Source: JACMQX01 sp040385105 | GTDB taxonomy: Bacteria; Pseudomonadota; Gammaproteobacteria; Burkholderiales; Burkholderiaceae_C | Assembly (NCBI GenBank): GCA_040385105.1 | Contig: JAZKHY010000085.1 | Span: forward strand, 1 to 64,000 | Direction of reading: 5' to 3' | DNA: 64,000 bases | In this document: one piece after another, positions 36,732-45,097 of the stretch | How positions within the stretch are numbered: position 1 is the first letter of the stretch | How the letters are laid out: each line of letters begins with the position of its first letter | Translations under genes and position numbers: made by a program | The notes under the pieces: model-generated | What the model was told of the DNA's origin: nothing | The model's input: the letters and a program-made list of their open reading frames with translations, nothing else | Database searches by the model: none

Positions 36732-37684
36732 AGAGACTTTTCGCAGCATTTTTTGCGCTGGTGCTGACAGCCGCTGCGCATGCACAGGCCTTCCCGTCCA
36801 AGCCGATACGGGTCATCATCGCGTTCCCGCCGGGCGCCGCGCACGACGTGCTGGGCCGCACCCTGGCCATGGAGTTTGCCAAGGGCTTCGCACCCGGCTC
36901 GTTCGCCGAGAACAAGCCCGGCGGTGGCACGGTGATTGCCACGGACCTGGTGGCCAAGTCACCGGCGGATGGACACACCATTTTGATGGTGGGTTTTCCG
37001 TTCCCGCTCATCAACAGCATGTTTCCCGAGTCAAAGATCGACGTGACGCGCGACTTTGTGCCGGTCGTGAATGTCATGTCCGCACCCAATGCGCTGCTGG
37101 TGAAGGCCGACTCGCCTTACCGGACGGTTTCCGACCTGCTGGCCGCTGCGAGGAAGGAGCCAGGCAAGGTCACCTATGCGTCGGTCGGCAACGGCTCGTC
37201 GCCGCACATGGGCATGGAGCTGTTCAGGCGCAGTGCCGGCATCGACATCCTCAATGTGCCCTACAGGGGCAGCGCGCCCGCGCTGACGGCCATGCTCGGT
37301 GGCGAGGTCAACATCATGTTTGACAACCTGCCCAACGTCGTGCCCCATGTCAAGGGCGGGCGGCTGCGCGCGCTGGCCGTCACGTCCGAGAAGCGTACCG
37401 CTGCGCTGCCCGATGTGCCGACCATGGTGGAGGCCGGCGTGCCCGGCTACGTGATGGACGTGTGGTTTGGGGTGGCGGTGGCTGCCGGTACACCGGCACC
37501 GGTGGTGACTGCGCTCAACAGGGAGATCAACCGCATCCTGGCGCAGCCCGATGTGAAGGCCCGTCTTGAAGGCATGGGCCTCGATATCATCGGCGGAAGC
37601 GCGGAGAACTTTGGCCGGACCATCAATGCAGACGTTGCCAAGTGGTCGCAGGTGGTGCGCGAAGCCAACATCAAGCCCCAGTAA
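36728..37684 (+). CDS. Bug family (TctC-like) periplasmic solute-binding protein
   Basis: A 318-residue binding protein with a signal peptide (residues 1-19, AAHA-QAFPSKP). Family motifs are IRVIIAFPPGAAHDVLGR, ENKPGGGTVIATDLVAKSPADGHT and VPYRGSAPALTAMLGGEVN. No membrane components lie next to it. It begins inside the stop codon of the Ldh gene (ATGA), so binding protein and enzymes are made together. The ligand is probably the acid degraded by this operon. Confidence 0.93.
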   Translation: MKRLFAAFFALVLTAAAHAQAFPSKPIRVIIAFPPGAAHDVLGRTLAMEFAKGFAPGSFAENKPGGGTVIATDLVAKSPADGHTILMVGFPFPLINSMFPESKIDVTRDFVPVVNVMSAPNALLVKADSPYRTVSDLLAAARKEPGKVTYASVGNGSSPHMGMELFRRSAGIDILNVPYRGSAPALTAMLGGEVNIMFDNLPNVVPHVKGGRLRALAVTSEKRTAALPDVPTMVEAGVPGYVMDVWFGVAVAAGTPAPVVTALNREINRILAQPDVKARLEGMGLDIIGGSAENFGRTINADVAKWSQVVREANIKPQ

Positions 37685-37723
37685 GCCCAAGCAAGCCCTC
37701 TACAAGGCTCAGACAAGGACACC

Positions 37724-38509
37724 ATGGATCTGGAAATCAAGGGGCGCCGCGCCATTGTGTGTGGCGCCAGCAAGGGGCTTGGCCGTGGCTGCGCGGAAGC
37801 GCTGGCGGCTGAAGGCGTGGAGCTTGTGATTGCTGCGCGCGGTATCGATGCGCTGCAAGCTTTTGCAGAAGAACTGCGCGGCCGCTACGGCGTGAAGGTC
37901 ACTGCGGTTGCCAGTGACGTGACCACTGAGGCGGGCAGGGCCGCTTTGCTCGCGGCCTGCCCCGAGCCGGACATCCTGGTGAACAACTCTGCGGGCCCGC
38001 CAGGCGGCGACTTCCGCCAGTTCGGGCCGAAGGACTGGCATGCTGCGGTAGAGGGCAACCTGATTGCGCCGCTGGAACTCATCAAGGCCACGCTCGATGG
38101 CATGATGGCCCGCCGGTTCGGCCGCATCGTCAACATCACCTCACGCTCGGTCAAGGCACCGCTGCCGCACCTGCCGCTGTCCAACGGGGCGCGTTCGGGC
38201 CTCACGGCGGTGGTGGCTACCATCTCGCGCGACCCGAAGGTTGCACGTGCCAATGTGACCATCAACAACCTGCTGCCGGGCCTGTTTGACACCGAGCTGT
38301 ATCACAAGCGCAATGCGGCTCTGGTCAACCAGACCGGCAAGCCGATTGCCGATGTGGACCGCGACCGCCTCGCCGAAATTCCTGCAGGCCGCCTGGGCAG
38401 CCCAAGGGAGTTCGGCGTGGCCTGTGCGTTCCTTTGCGGCGCGCACGCCGGCTACATCACGGGGCAGAACCTGCTGCTGGACGGCGGCAGTTACCAGGGT
38501 GTGCTGTAG
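37724..38509 (+). CDS. SDR family protein lacking the catalytic tyrosine
   Basis: A 261-residue short-chain dehydrogenase fold. The cofactor loop GASKGLG (14-20) and NNSAGPPGG (87-95) are intact and Ser140 of the catalytic triad is present. The YxxxK position, however, reads S153-N-G-A-R157: both Tyr and Lys are replaced within PLSNGARSGL. The C-terminal GQNLLLDGGSYQGVL is normal. A subgroup of SDR proteins shares the SNGAR wording and is annotated only generically. Reduced or different chemistry is expected. It lies 39 bases after the Bug gene, as the last gene of the GntR-linked operon, and ends at a hairpin. Confidence 0.85.
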   Translation: MDLEIKGRRAIVCGASKGLGRGCAEALAAEGVELVIAARGIDALQAFAEELRGRYGVKVTAVASDVTTEAGRAALLAACPEPDILVNNSAGPPGGDFRQFGPKDWHAAVEGNLIAPLELIKATLDGMMARRFGRIVNITSRSVKAPLPHLPLSNGARSGLTAVVATISRDPKVARANVTINNLLPGLFDTELYHKRNAALVNQTGKPIADVDRDRLAEIPAGRLGSPREFGVACAFLCGAHAGYITGQNLLLDGGSYQGVL

Positions 38510-38511
38510 CG

Positions 38512-38539
38512 GCGTGCGGGCCTGGGCAAGCCCGCACGC
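38512..38539. terminator. hairpin between convergent SDR and MBL genes
   Basis: Perfect 10-bp GC-rich stem (38512-38521 with 38530-38539) and an 8-base loop, 3 bases after the SDR stop and 12 bases before the MBL stop. There is no strong T run. It probably acts as a terminator in both directions. Confidence 0.65.
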
Positions 38540-38551
38540 TTGCTGAAATCC

Positions 38552-39550
38552 TCAGCACCCTGCGGTGCATTTCCCCGCAGCATCAAACTCCATCACCTTG
38601 CCCGACAGCGGCACATGCACCGGCATCTTCGCGGCCTTGATGAAGGCTTCGGTCTTGCTGCCCGGGCGCACCTTGCCGCCGACAGTGCCGACTTCGTTGG
38701 CATGGGAGGCGATGACTGCGGCGGGCTTGACCAGGTCGTTCATCACAAACGCGGCTTCGGCCGGGCCGGTGGTGAAGCCGTCGCCGATGTTCATGACGGC
38801 GAGTTTGGCCTGGTACAGGTCGCGCACCACGCGTTCCTGGTCGGCGGTGACGCCGGTGTCGCCCGACAGGTAGGTGACCAGGCCGTTGCTGAACTTCAGC
38901 ACATAGCCGGTGGCCAGGCCCACGTCGCCGGCAATGCCTGCATCCTTCATGGCCTTGCCGAGCTCGCCGCCGATGTAGTCCGGGTCCACGCCGTTGCTGT
39001 GCACGGCCGTCACGGTGGCAATGCGCACGCCGCCGACCGTCACGCTGCCGCCAAAGCGCGCGAGCATCGAGTCAGCCGGGTTGCCGCCGTTGGCACGGAG
39101 CTTGGCAGCAAAGAACGGCGGCATTTCGCTGCCGGTCACGATCTTGGACTTCTTGGCCAGCGCGATGTTCACCGCCAGCGAATTGGGCATGGCCGAGACC
39201 GACATGTCCGGCGCAGCGCAGGTGCCCGAGTTGGGCGCGCGGTTGTGGGCATTGCCGATATGGTCGCCATGCATGTGGCTCACCAGGATGATGTCGATCT
39301 TGCCCAGGCGCGGGTCGGTGGCGCCGGCCACGGTGCGGCCCGGGTCGTAGAGGATGCGCGTGCCGTTCGGGTCTTCAAACACCAGCGCGCGGTCCTGCGG
39401 GCAGAACTCGCCGTCAATGCCGCCGAGCGGCGTGACCTTGACGGTCGCGCTGGTGGCCGGTGCGCCGCCGGGGGCGGGTGCCGGGGAGGTGCAGGCGGCA
39501 GCCAGGGCGCAGGCGGCAGCCAGCAGGCCCAGTTGGTTCAGTCTTTTCAT
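38552..39550 (-). CDS. MBL fold metallo-hydrolase lipoprotein
   Basis: A 332-residue metallo-beta-lactamase-fold protein with a lipoprotein leader (LAAAC, Cys20). The zinc motif HMHGDH occupies 92-97. Further ligands are likely the histidine in VTAVHSNG, the aspartate in YLSGDTGV and the histidine in IASHANE, giving a full two-metal site. The family is broad (lactonases, phosphodiesterases, arylsulfatase-like enzymes); nothing here fixes the substrate. It stands between two convergent or tandem units. A periplasmic location is expected from the lipobox. Confidence 0.88.
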   Translation of the reverse strand: MKRLNQLGLLAAACALAAACTSPAPAPGGAPATSATVKVTPLGGIDGEFCPQDRALVFEDPNGTRILYDPGRTVAGATDPRLGKIDIILVSHMHGDHIGNAHNRAPNSGTCAAPDMSVSAMPNSLAVNIALAKKSKIVTGSEMPPFFAAKLRANGGNPADSMLARFGGSVTVGGVRIATVTAVHSNGVDPDYIGGELGKAMKDAGIAGDVGLATGYVLKFSNGLVTYLSGDTGVTADQERVVRDLYQAKLAVMNIGDGFTTGPAEAAFVMNDLVKPAAVIASHANEVGTVGGKVRPGSKTEAFIKAAKMPVHVPLSGKVMEFDAAGKCTAGC

Positions 39551-39594
39551 GGAAGCTCCTTTTTTACTCGTCGTTGGTGGTGGTGAAAAACGTT

Positions 39595-40392
39595 TCAGCG
39601 CGGCCGTGCCGGGGCAACGGCTGCGCCTTCAATCGAATGCCGGCGCAGGGCATCGGCCACGAAGCCGGATGCCTTCATCTCCTCGATGTAGCCGCTCAGC
39701 CAGGCCTGGGCCGCTGTGCGGCCCTTGGGCACGCCCATGGCCTGCTCGATGACCATGAAGCGGCCGGGCAGCAGGCGCACGCCTCCCACACGCCTTGCGT
39801 CCGCTTCCAGCTGCTGCTTCACGCCGGCGGCCACCTCCAGGTTCTGCTTGAGGAACTCGTCGGTGACAACCGGCGACGTCGCCACCCGCACCAGCGTGGC
39901 GGCCTTTGCTTCACGGGTCAGGTAAAGGTCGTAGGCGCTGCCGCGGCCCACGGCCACCCGGGTGCCCGCGCGGTCGACTTCCTCGTTGCGCTGCAGCGCC
40001 GAGCTGTTGCGCACCAGGTAGGCGCCCTCGATGATCACGTAAGGCGCTGTGTAGTCCATGTCGGCGCCGCGCACCGGGTCGATGGCCACAAAAGCCAGGT
40101 CCACCTGCTTTGCCTTGACGGCTTCGACCACGTTGCCCGCCGAGTTGAAAAGCACCAGCTCCACCGGCAGGCCCAGCCTGCGCCCGGCTTCAAGCGCCAG
40201 GTCCACCGACACGCCCCGTGCCGTGCCATCGGGATTGCGGTTGGCCAGGATGGGGTTGCCGAAGTTGATGGCCGCGCGCAGCTTCCCGGTGCTGCCGAGC
40301 TCCGCGACGGCGCGCGGGTCGGGCCCGGTGCTGGCGCAGCCGGCGAGCAGGAGGGTGGCCGCTGCGGTCAACAGGGCGGCTAATCTTTTCAT
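39595..40392 (-). CDS. solute-binding lipoprotein (ABC-type, family 3)
   Basis: A 265-residue periplasmic binding protein with a lipobox (LLAGC, Cys19). The two-lobe family 3 pattern is visible: LRAAINFGNPILANR near the start, GVSVDLALEAGRRLGLPVELV, then KQVDLAFVAIDPVRG and AYDLYLTR. Members usually bind polar amino acids or small acids. No permease or ATPase is adjacent, so it is an orphan. ATG at 40392 gives the signal sequence; a longer frame would overlap the upstream MmgE/PrpD gene by 13 bases. It follows that gene on the same strand by 50 bases. Confidence 0.86.
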   Translation of the reverse strand: MKRLAALLTAAATLLLAGCASTGPDPRAVAELGSTGKLRAAINFGNPILANRNPDGTARGVSVDLALEAGRRLGLPVELVLFNSAGNVVEAVKAKQVDLAFVAIDPVRGADMDYTAPYVIIEGAYLVRNSSALQRNEEVDRAGTRVAVGRGSAYDLYLTREAKAATLVRVATSPVVTDEFLKQNLEVAAGVKQQLEADARRVGGVRLLPGRFMVIEQAMGVPKGRTAAQAWLSGYIEEMKASGFVADALRRHSIEGAAVAPARPR

Positions 40393-40442
40393 ATGTATTC
40401 CCGGGTGATGTGCTGTGGGGGATGTGTTCAGGGCCGGCGCAT

Positions 40443-41813
40443 TCATGGGCGGCACAGGGCAGTGAGCTGGCGGATATCCGGCAGGGAGGCCAGACGCCAG
40501 CAGGCAGCCGTGATCTCTGCGGCCTTGCCCTCGCCGAGGACGGGCGCCGAGAGCGCCTTGAACTTGGCCTCAAGCTGCACATCCGACAGCGGCTTCTCCA
40601 GCGAGCCGATGGCATGGTCCACGCGGACATGCACGCGGCGCCCATCCGTGAGGACGGCGACCACATCGGCAGCGGCTTCGTCGATGGAGTCGTCCACCGT
40701 GGCCTGGACCCTGTTGCGCAGGGCCACGATGGCCGGATCGTTCACCACAGCGTCAGAGAACTCCCCTTCGCCGGCCTGGCCATGGGTCAGCCCGACCGCG
40801 CAGCCGTGGTACACGCTGAACTTGCCCTGCAGGCCGTCCTTGGGCTCCTTCTTGCCGGTGAGTTCCAGCACCAGCGAGTGGACCCGCAGCTCGATGCGCT
40901 CTACCTGCTGCGGCGTGACGCCCTGCCCGCGCAGCTGCACGCAGGCATCGATGCTTGGGTGGATCACGATGCCGCAGGCAAAAGGCTTGTAGGTGTTGAA
41001 AGAGATCTCGAAGCGCTCACCGAGTTCGTCCGTCACTTCATGCCAGGCGCGCTTGTCCGACACCACCTGCACAAAGCCGCGTGGTGCCTCCAGGGCGCGC
41101 GGGCTGGCGCTGAAGCCCTTGCTGGCCAGCAGCGCCGACAGCAGGCCGGCGCGGGCCGCGCCGCCGGGGTGGAAGGGCTTGGTCATGGTGCCGAACTGCT
41201 CGCGCAGGCCGACCGGCTGCGATGCGGCAATGCCCAGTGCCATCATGGTCTGCCGGCTGTCCAGCCGCAGCAGGCGCGCGCAGCCGGCGGCAGCGCCCAG
41301 CATGCCGGTGGAGCCGGTGATGTGCCAGCCGCGGTCGTAGTGATCCGGGTACATGACGTTGCCGACGCGGCACGACACATCAATGCCGAGCACCAGTGCA
41401 TCCAGCACGTCGCGTCCGCCCAGACCCTGGTGTTCTGCAAGGGCCAGCACCGCCGACGCGACCGGGCCGGCAGGGTGGATGATGGTCTTGAGGTGGGTGT
41501 CGTCAAAGTCGAAGGTATGGGAGGTGATGCCGTTGACCAGCGCGGCGCTGGCCATGTCCACCTTTTCCGCGCGGCCGGGCACGGTGGCCTGCGGTGAGGG
41601 CTCCAGCATCTGCACGGCCGCCAGTGCCGCATCCGCCGCTTCGTGGCGCGCCGCGCCGATGGCGCAGCCCAGCCAGTTGTAGAAGGTGCGGTGCGCTTCG
41701 TGCTCGACCGCCTCGCTCCAGCCGCGCGAGCGGTGGCCGGCGACGAATTCCGACAGGATCGCGGTGATGGGCGGGGCCGATGTGTCGGCGGCGACGGCGG
41801 TGTTGCGGGCCAC
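40443..41813 (-). CDS. MmgE/PrpD family protein
   Basis: A 456-residue protein of the family that contains 2-methylcitrate dehydratase (PrpD), cis-aconitate decarboxylase and iminodisuccinate epimerase. Characteristic parts are GITSHTFDFDDTHLKTIIHPAGPV (about 95-118, with the conserved Asp-Asp-x-His), HITGSTGMLGAAAG and the KPFACGIVIHPSIDA region. No propionate genes lie nearby, so methylcitrate dehydration is unlikely; isomerisation or dehydration of another di- or tricarboxylate is more probable. A Bug protein gene lies 47 bases upstream on the same strand and suggests uptake of the same acid, with a LysR gene divergent to the pair. Confidence 0.9.
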   Translation of the reverse strand: MARNTAVAADTSAPPITAILSEFVAGHRSRGWSEAVEHEAHRTFYNWLGCAIGAARHEAADAALAAVQMLEPSPQATVPGRAEKVDMASAALVNGITSHTFDFDDTHLKTIIHPAGPVASAVLALAEHQGLGGRDVLDALVLGIDVSCRVGNVMYPDHYDRGWHITGSTGMLGAAAGCARLLRLDSRQTMMALGIAASQPVGLREQFGTMTKPFHPGGAARAGLLSALLASKGFSASPRALEAPRGFVQVVSDKRAWHEVTDELGERFEISFNTYKPFACGIVIHPSIDACVQLRGQGVTPQQVERIELRVHSLVLELTGKKEPKDGLQGKFSVYHGCAVGLTHGQAGEGEFSDAVVNDPAIVALRNRVQATVDDSIDEAAADVVAVLTDGRRVHVRVDHAIGSLEKPLSDVQLEAKFKALSAPVLGEGKAAEITAACWRLASLPDIRQLTALCRP

Positions 41814-41860
41814 GGGTGCCTTTCTGTGTGATGGAGGTGGATGGGTCGAAGGCGCGGCGC

Positions 41861-42826
41861 CTACTCGTCGAGCCGGATGTTGCGGGCGCGGGCCAGGGCC
41901 GTCCAGCGAGCGATGTCGGCGGCCATGTACTGGCCGAACTGTTCGGGCGTCATCGGCCAGGGCTCGACGGCTTCGCCTGCGAGCTTTTCGGCCAGGTCGG
42001 GCGCCTTGAGCACCGCCACCTGGGTCTCGTTGAGCCGGCGCACCACCTCAGCCGGCATGCCGGCGGGGCCGACGGTGCCGTACCACTGCATTGCATCAAA
42101 GCCCTTGAAGCCGATCTCGTCCATGGTCGGCACGTCCCTGAGCTGCGCCGCGCGCTGCCTGCCGGTGACGGCCAATGCGCGCATCCGCCCCGAGCGCAGG
42201 TGCGGCAGCGCGGCGGCCAGGCCCGGGAAGGCGGCTTGCGTCTGCCCGCCCAGCAGGTCGTTGATGGCGGGGGCTATGCCGCGGTAGGGAATGTGCAGCA
42301 TGAACACGCCGGCTTCCTGCTTGAACAGTTCCATCGTCAGGTGGGTGAGCGAGCCCGCGCCGGCAGAGCCGTAGCTCACCTTGCCCGGGCTGCGTTTGAC
42401 GTAGTCGATGAACTCACGGAAGGTCTTTGCGGGCACGCTGTCGTTGACGACCAGCACATTGGGCGTGGCGCCGATCATGCCGATGGGGGTGAAGTCCCTG
42501 ATGGCGTCGTAGGCGACGCGGCGCGTGGCCGGTGTGGTGCCATGGGTGGCGACATAGCCCTGCATCACGGTGTAACCGTCGGCCGGTGCGCGCGCGGTGG
42601 TCATGCAGGCGACCACGCCGCCGCCGCCGCTCTGGTTGTCCACCACGAAAGACTGACCGAGCAGCTTGCCCCAGCGCTCTGTCACGACCCGGGCCACCAT
42701 GTCGCTGCCGCCGCCGGCGGCAACGGGGACGATGTAGCGGATGGGCTTGGCAGGAAAGGACTGGGCCAGGGCCAGGCCGGGCACGGCAAGTACCGCCGAT
42801 GCCTGTAGCAGGTGGCGTCGCTTCAT
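41861..42826 (-). CDS. Bug family (TctC-like) periplasmic solute-binding protein
   Basis: A 321-residue binding protein. It starts MKRRHLLQASAVLAVPGLALA, a Tat-like or Sec leader, then QSFPAKPIRYIVPVAAGGGSDM. Other family marks are NQSGGGGVVAC, SYGSAGAGSLTHLTMELF and IPYRGIAPAINDLLGG. ATG at 42826 has GGAGA upstream; another ATG 15 bases earlier is possible. It precedes the MmgE/PrpD gene and is divergent from a LysR gene, the standard layout of a small catabolic unit for one carboxylic acid. Membrane partners are absent locally. Confidence 0.92.
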   Translation of the reverse strand: MKRRHLLQASAVLAVPGLALAQSFPAKPIRYIVPVAAGGGSDMVARVVTERWGKLLGQSFVVDNQSGGGGVVACMTTARAPADGYTVMQGYVATHGTTPATRRVAYDAIRDFTPIGMIGATPNVLVVNDSVPAKTFREFIDYVKRSPGKVSYGSAGAGSLTHLTMELFKQEAGVFMLHIPYRGIAPAINDLLGGQTQAAFPGLAAALPHLRSGRMRALAVTGRQRAAQLRDVPTMDEIGFKGFDAMQWYGTVGPAGMPAEVVRRLNETQVAVLKAPDLAEKLAGEAVEPWPMTPEQFGQYMAADIARWTALARARNIRLDE

Positions 42827-42879
42827 ACCTGTTGTCTCCATGTAGTGCGCGCATCTTCGGCCAGGCGGGCGCTGCTGTA

Positions 42880-42908
42880 TATTGCAATTTTCTGAGGTTT
42901 TATTGCAG
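42880..42908. promoter_or_regulatory. candidate LysR binding region
   Basis: In the 118-base divergent gap, the palindrome ATTGCAAT (42881-42888) is followed 21 bases further on by a second copy of the word TATTGCA (first at 42880, second at 42901). Two phased half-elements in a divergent LysR promoter are typical. Assignment is by eye. Confidence 0.4.
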
Positions 42909-42944
42909 GTTCTGCATGAATGCGGCACCTGCAACCGGTGTTCC

Positions 42945-43898
42945 ATGCTCAAACCCTCACTGCCCGACCTGCGCGCCTTTGTCACCGTTGGCGAGCACCA
43001 GAGCTTTGCCGCTGCGGCGCAGGCGCTGCACCTGTCACAGCCGGCGCTGTCGCGCCGAATCTCCAACCTCGAGCAGATGCTGGGCGTGCGCCTGTTCGAC
43101 CGCACGACGCGCAGCGTGGAGCTCACCGTGCTGGGCCGGCGCTTCCTGGGCGAGGTGCGCGGGCTGGTGGAGCACATCGACCGCTCGGTGTTGAGCCTGC
43201 GCGATGCGGCGGAGCTTGAAACGGGCGACGTGACCATCGGCTGCGTGTTCTCGGTGGTGCACCACTTCCTGCCGCCTGTGATCCGCGCCTTCCGCGCGCT
43301 CCACCCGAACGTGCTGGTGCGCATCATCGAGGAGGGTGCCGACGAAGTGCTGGCCAGCGTGAAGCACGGCGAGGCCGACTTTGCGGTGAACTACATCGGC
43401 ATGCAGGACCCGGAGGTGGAATTCACGCCGCTGCTCAAGGAGCCCTATGTTCTGGCCTGCCCTGTGGGCCACCCGCTGGCCAGGCGCCGCTCGGTGCGCT
43501 GGGAAGAGCTTGCGGACTACCCGCAGGCGCGGGTCTCGCATGCCTCACGCAACCGGCTGTTCATTGACCAGGCGCTGGCCGAGGTGCCGCCGCTGCCCCG
43601 GCCGGTCATTGAGGTGCGCCATGTGTCCACCCTCATCGACATTGTGGAAAGCGGCCTGGGCCTGGCGGTGGTGCCGCAGCTCACGCTGCCGCGCAAGCCT
43701 GCGTCTGTGGTGGGCGTGAAGCTGGAGCAGCCCGCCATCAGCCGCACGCTGGCCATCATCAAACGCAACGGCCGCAGCCTGTCGCCGGCCGCTGCCGCGT
43801 TTGCGCAGCTGCTGGCCGACGCGGGGCGCGGGACGATGAAGCAGATCACTTCACCGCGTCGGCGATCTTCTTCCACAGGTCCAGGTCCTTGTTCATGA
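42945..43898 (+). CDS. LysR family transcriptional regulator
   Basis: A 317-residue LysR protein. The helix-turn-helix is in residues 5-60 (FVTVGEHQSFAAAAQALHLSQPALSRRISNLEQ) and the inducer domain in about 90-300. It is divergent from a Bug-MmgE/PrpD unit that it probably controls. Its 3' end overlaps the convergent Bug gene by 53 bases; the last 15 or so residues (SPRRRSSSTGPGPCS) look unlike a normal LysR end and are encoded in this overlap, as if the original stop was lost. ATG at 42945 begins MLKPSLPDLRAF; an upstream TTG is unlikely. Confidence 0.9.
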   Translation: MLKPSLPDLRAFVTVGEHQSFAAAAQALHLSQPALSRRISNLEQMLGVRLFDRTTRSVELTVLGRRFLGEVRGLVEHIDRSVLSLRDAAELETGDVTIGCVFSVVHHFLPPVIRAFRALHPNVLVRIIEEGADEVLASVKHGEADFAVNYIGMQDPEVEFTPLLKEPYVLACPVGHPLARRRSVRWEELADYPQARVSHASRNRLFIDQALAEVPPLPRPVIEVRHVSTLIDIVESGLGLAVVPQLTLPRKPASVVGVKLEQPAISRTLAIIKRNGRSLSPAAAAFAQLLADAGRGTMKQITSPRRRSSSTGPGPCS

Positions 43899-44796
43899 AG
43901 GCCTGGAATTCCGCGGGTGTCATCTTCATCGGTTCGTTGCCCATTTCCATGAGCTTGGGCGTGATGGCGGTGATGGCGCCGGTAATCGCCTCATTGAGTT
44001 TTTTCACCACGGCCGGGGGCGTGCCTGCGGGCGCGACGAAACCGTACCAGGGCACGATCTCATAGCCGGGGTAGGTTTCTGCCACCGTGGGGATGTTGGG
44101 CGAGATCAGGCTGCGCGTCGCGCCTGTGGTGGCAATGACCTTGGCCTTGCCCGATGCCATGACGGGCGCCGCTGCGGCAGGCCCGCCCAGCAGCACATGC
44201 AGGTCGCCGCCCATGATGCCCTGCAACTGCCCCGCGCCGCCATAGGTCACGGCAGTGAGGTCGGAGCCGCTCAGCCGGCGCAGCCACTCGGTGGCCATGC
44301 CCTGGAAGGTGGTGGGGCCGCCCGAGCCGTAATTCAACTTGCCCGGCTGCGCCTTCGACACGGCCGCGAGCTGCCTGAGGTCGTTCACGCCCAGGTCGGT
44401 GCGGACCATGACGATCATCGGGATGCGCACCATCGGCGCGATGGGCGTGAAGGCCTTTTGCGGGTCATACGGCAGCTTGGGGCCGACGTGGGTCTGGTTG
44501 ATGGAATAGGTGCTGCTGATGATGCCGATGGTGTAGCCGTCCGGCGGTGCCTTGGCCACGATGTCCGGGCCGATCGTCTCGTTGCCGCCGGGCTTGTTCT
44601 CCACCACAAAAGGCTGGCCCAGGCGTTGCTGGATTTCGGTGGCCATGGCCCGCGCCACCAGGTCCGAGCCGCCGGCGACGCCTTGCGGGATGATCAGCTT
44701 GATGGGGCGCACGGGATAGTCCTGCGCATGCACGGAAGTGGTGGCGGTGAACACCGTGGCCGCCGCCAGGGCGAGCGTGGTCTTGAGAAGTCTCAT
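43846..44796 (-). CDS. Bug family (TctC-like) periplasmic solute-binding protein
   Basis: A 316-residue binding protein with a signal peptide (MRLLKTTLALAAATVF...VHA-QDYPVRP). Family features are IKLIIPQGVAGGSDLVARAM, ENKPGGNETIGPDIVAKAPPDGYT, and NYGSGGPTTFQGMATEWL. ATG at 44796 has AAGGAGA upstream. The gene overlaps the end of the LysR gene by 53 bases tail to tail. No enzyme gene is on the same strand next to it, so its ligand cannot be guessed from context. Confidence 0.92.
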   Translation of the reverse strand: MRLLKTTLALAAATVFTATTSVHAQDYPVRPIKLIIPQGVAGGSDLVARAMATEIQQRLGQPFVVENKPGGNETIGPDIVAKAPPDGYTIGIISSTYSINQTHVGPKLPYDPQKAFTPIAPMVRIPMIVMVRTDLGVNDLRQLAAVSKAQPGKLNYGSGGPTTFQGMATEWLRRLSGSDLTAVTYGGAGQLQGIMGGDLHVLLGGPAAAAPVMASGKAKVIATTGATRSLISPNIPTVAETYPGYEIVPWYGFVAPAGTPPAVVKKLNEAITGAITAITPKLMEMGNEPMKMTPAEFQAFMNKDLDLWKKIADAVK

Positions 44797-45097
44797 GGCT
44801 TGTCTCCTTCGTTTGAATCGGCCCAACGAAGGGTCATCGTAAGGAGTTCAGCGGCGGGCTCGCCCTGATGTTTACCCGGCCATGGGCCGGTGGCGCAACA
44901 CACTTTCGCCGCAGCCTCCGGATGGCGCGAAGTAATATTGCTTCACTCCGGGCGCCTTCACGTGCCCGGATCAGGGCCCATGAGTTTTTGTTATGGGGTG
45001 ACGGCAAAACAGCATCAGTAATTTTTGGCGCTGCTGCTTAAACTGGCATGGGCCTTTCCCCGCCCAGGCAGTCTTCCAGGAGCTGAGTTCCGGTCTT
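44797..45097. promoter_or_regulatory. intergenic region with inverted repeat before aminotransferase
   Basis: A 301-base gap between divergent Bug and aminotransferase genes. It holds a 16-base near-palindrome, GAAG-TAATATTG-CTTC at 44929-44944, with one mismatched pair. This is a likely regulator site. AT-rich sequence around 44985-45025 probably contains the aminotransferase promoter. No RNA gene or further reading frame is visible. Confidence 0.45.

Noticed and set aside
40443..41813. 2-methylcitrate dehydratase prpD
   Set aside because: The family fits, but no prpB, prpC or acnD is near; context is a Bug protein and LysR, so the specific name is not supported.
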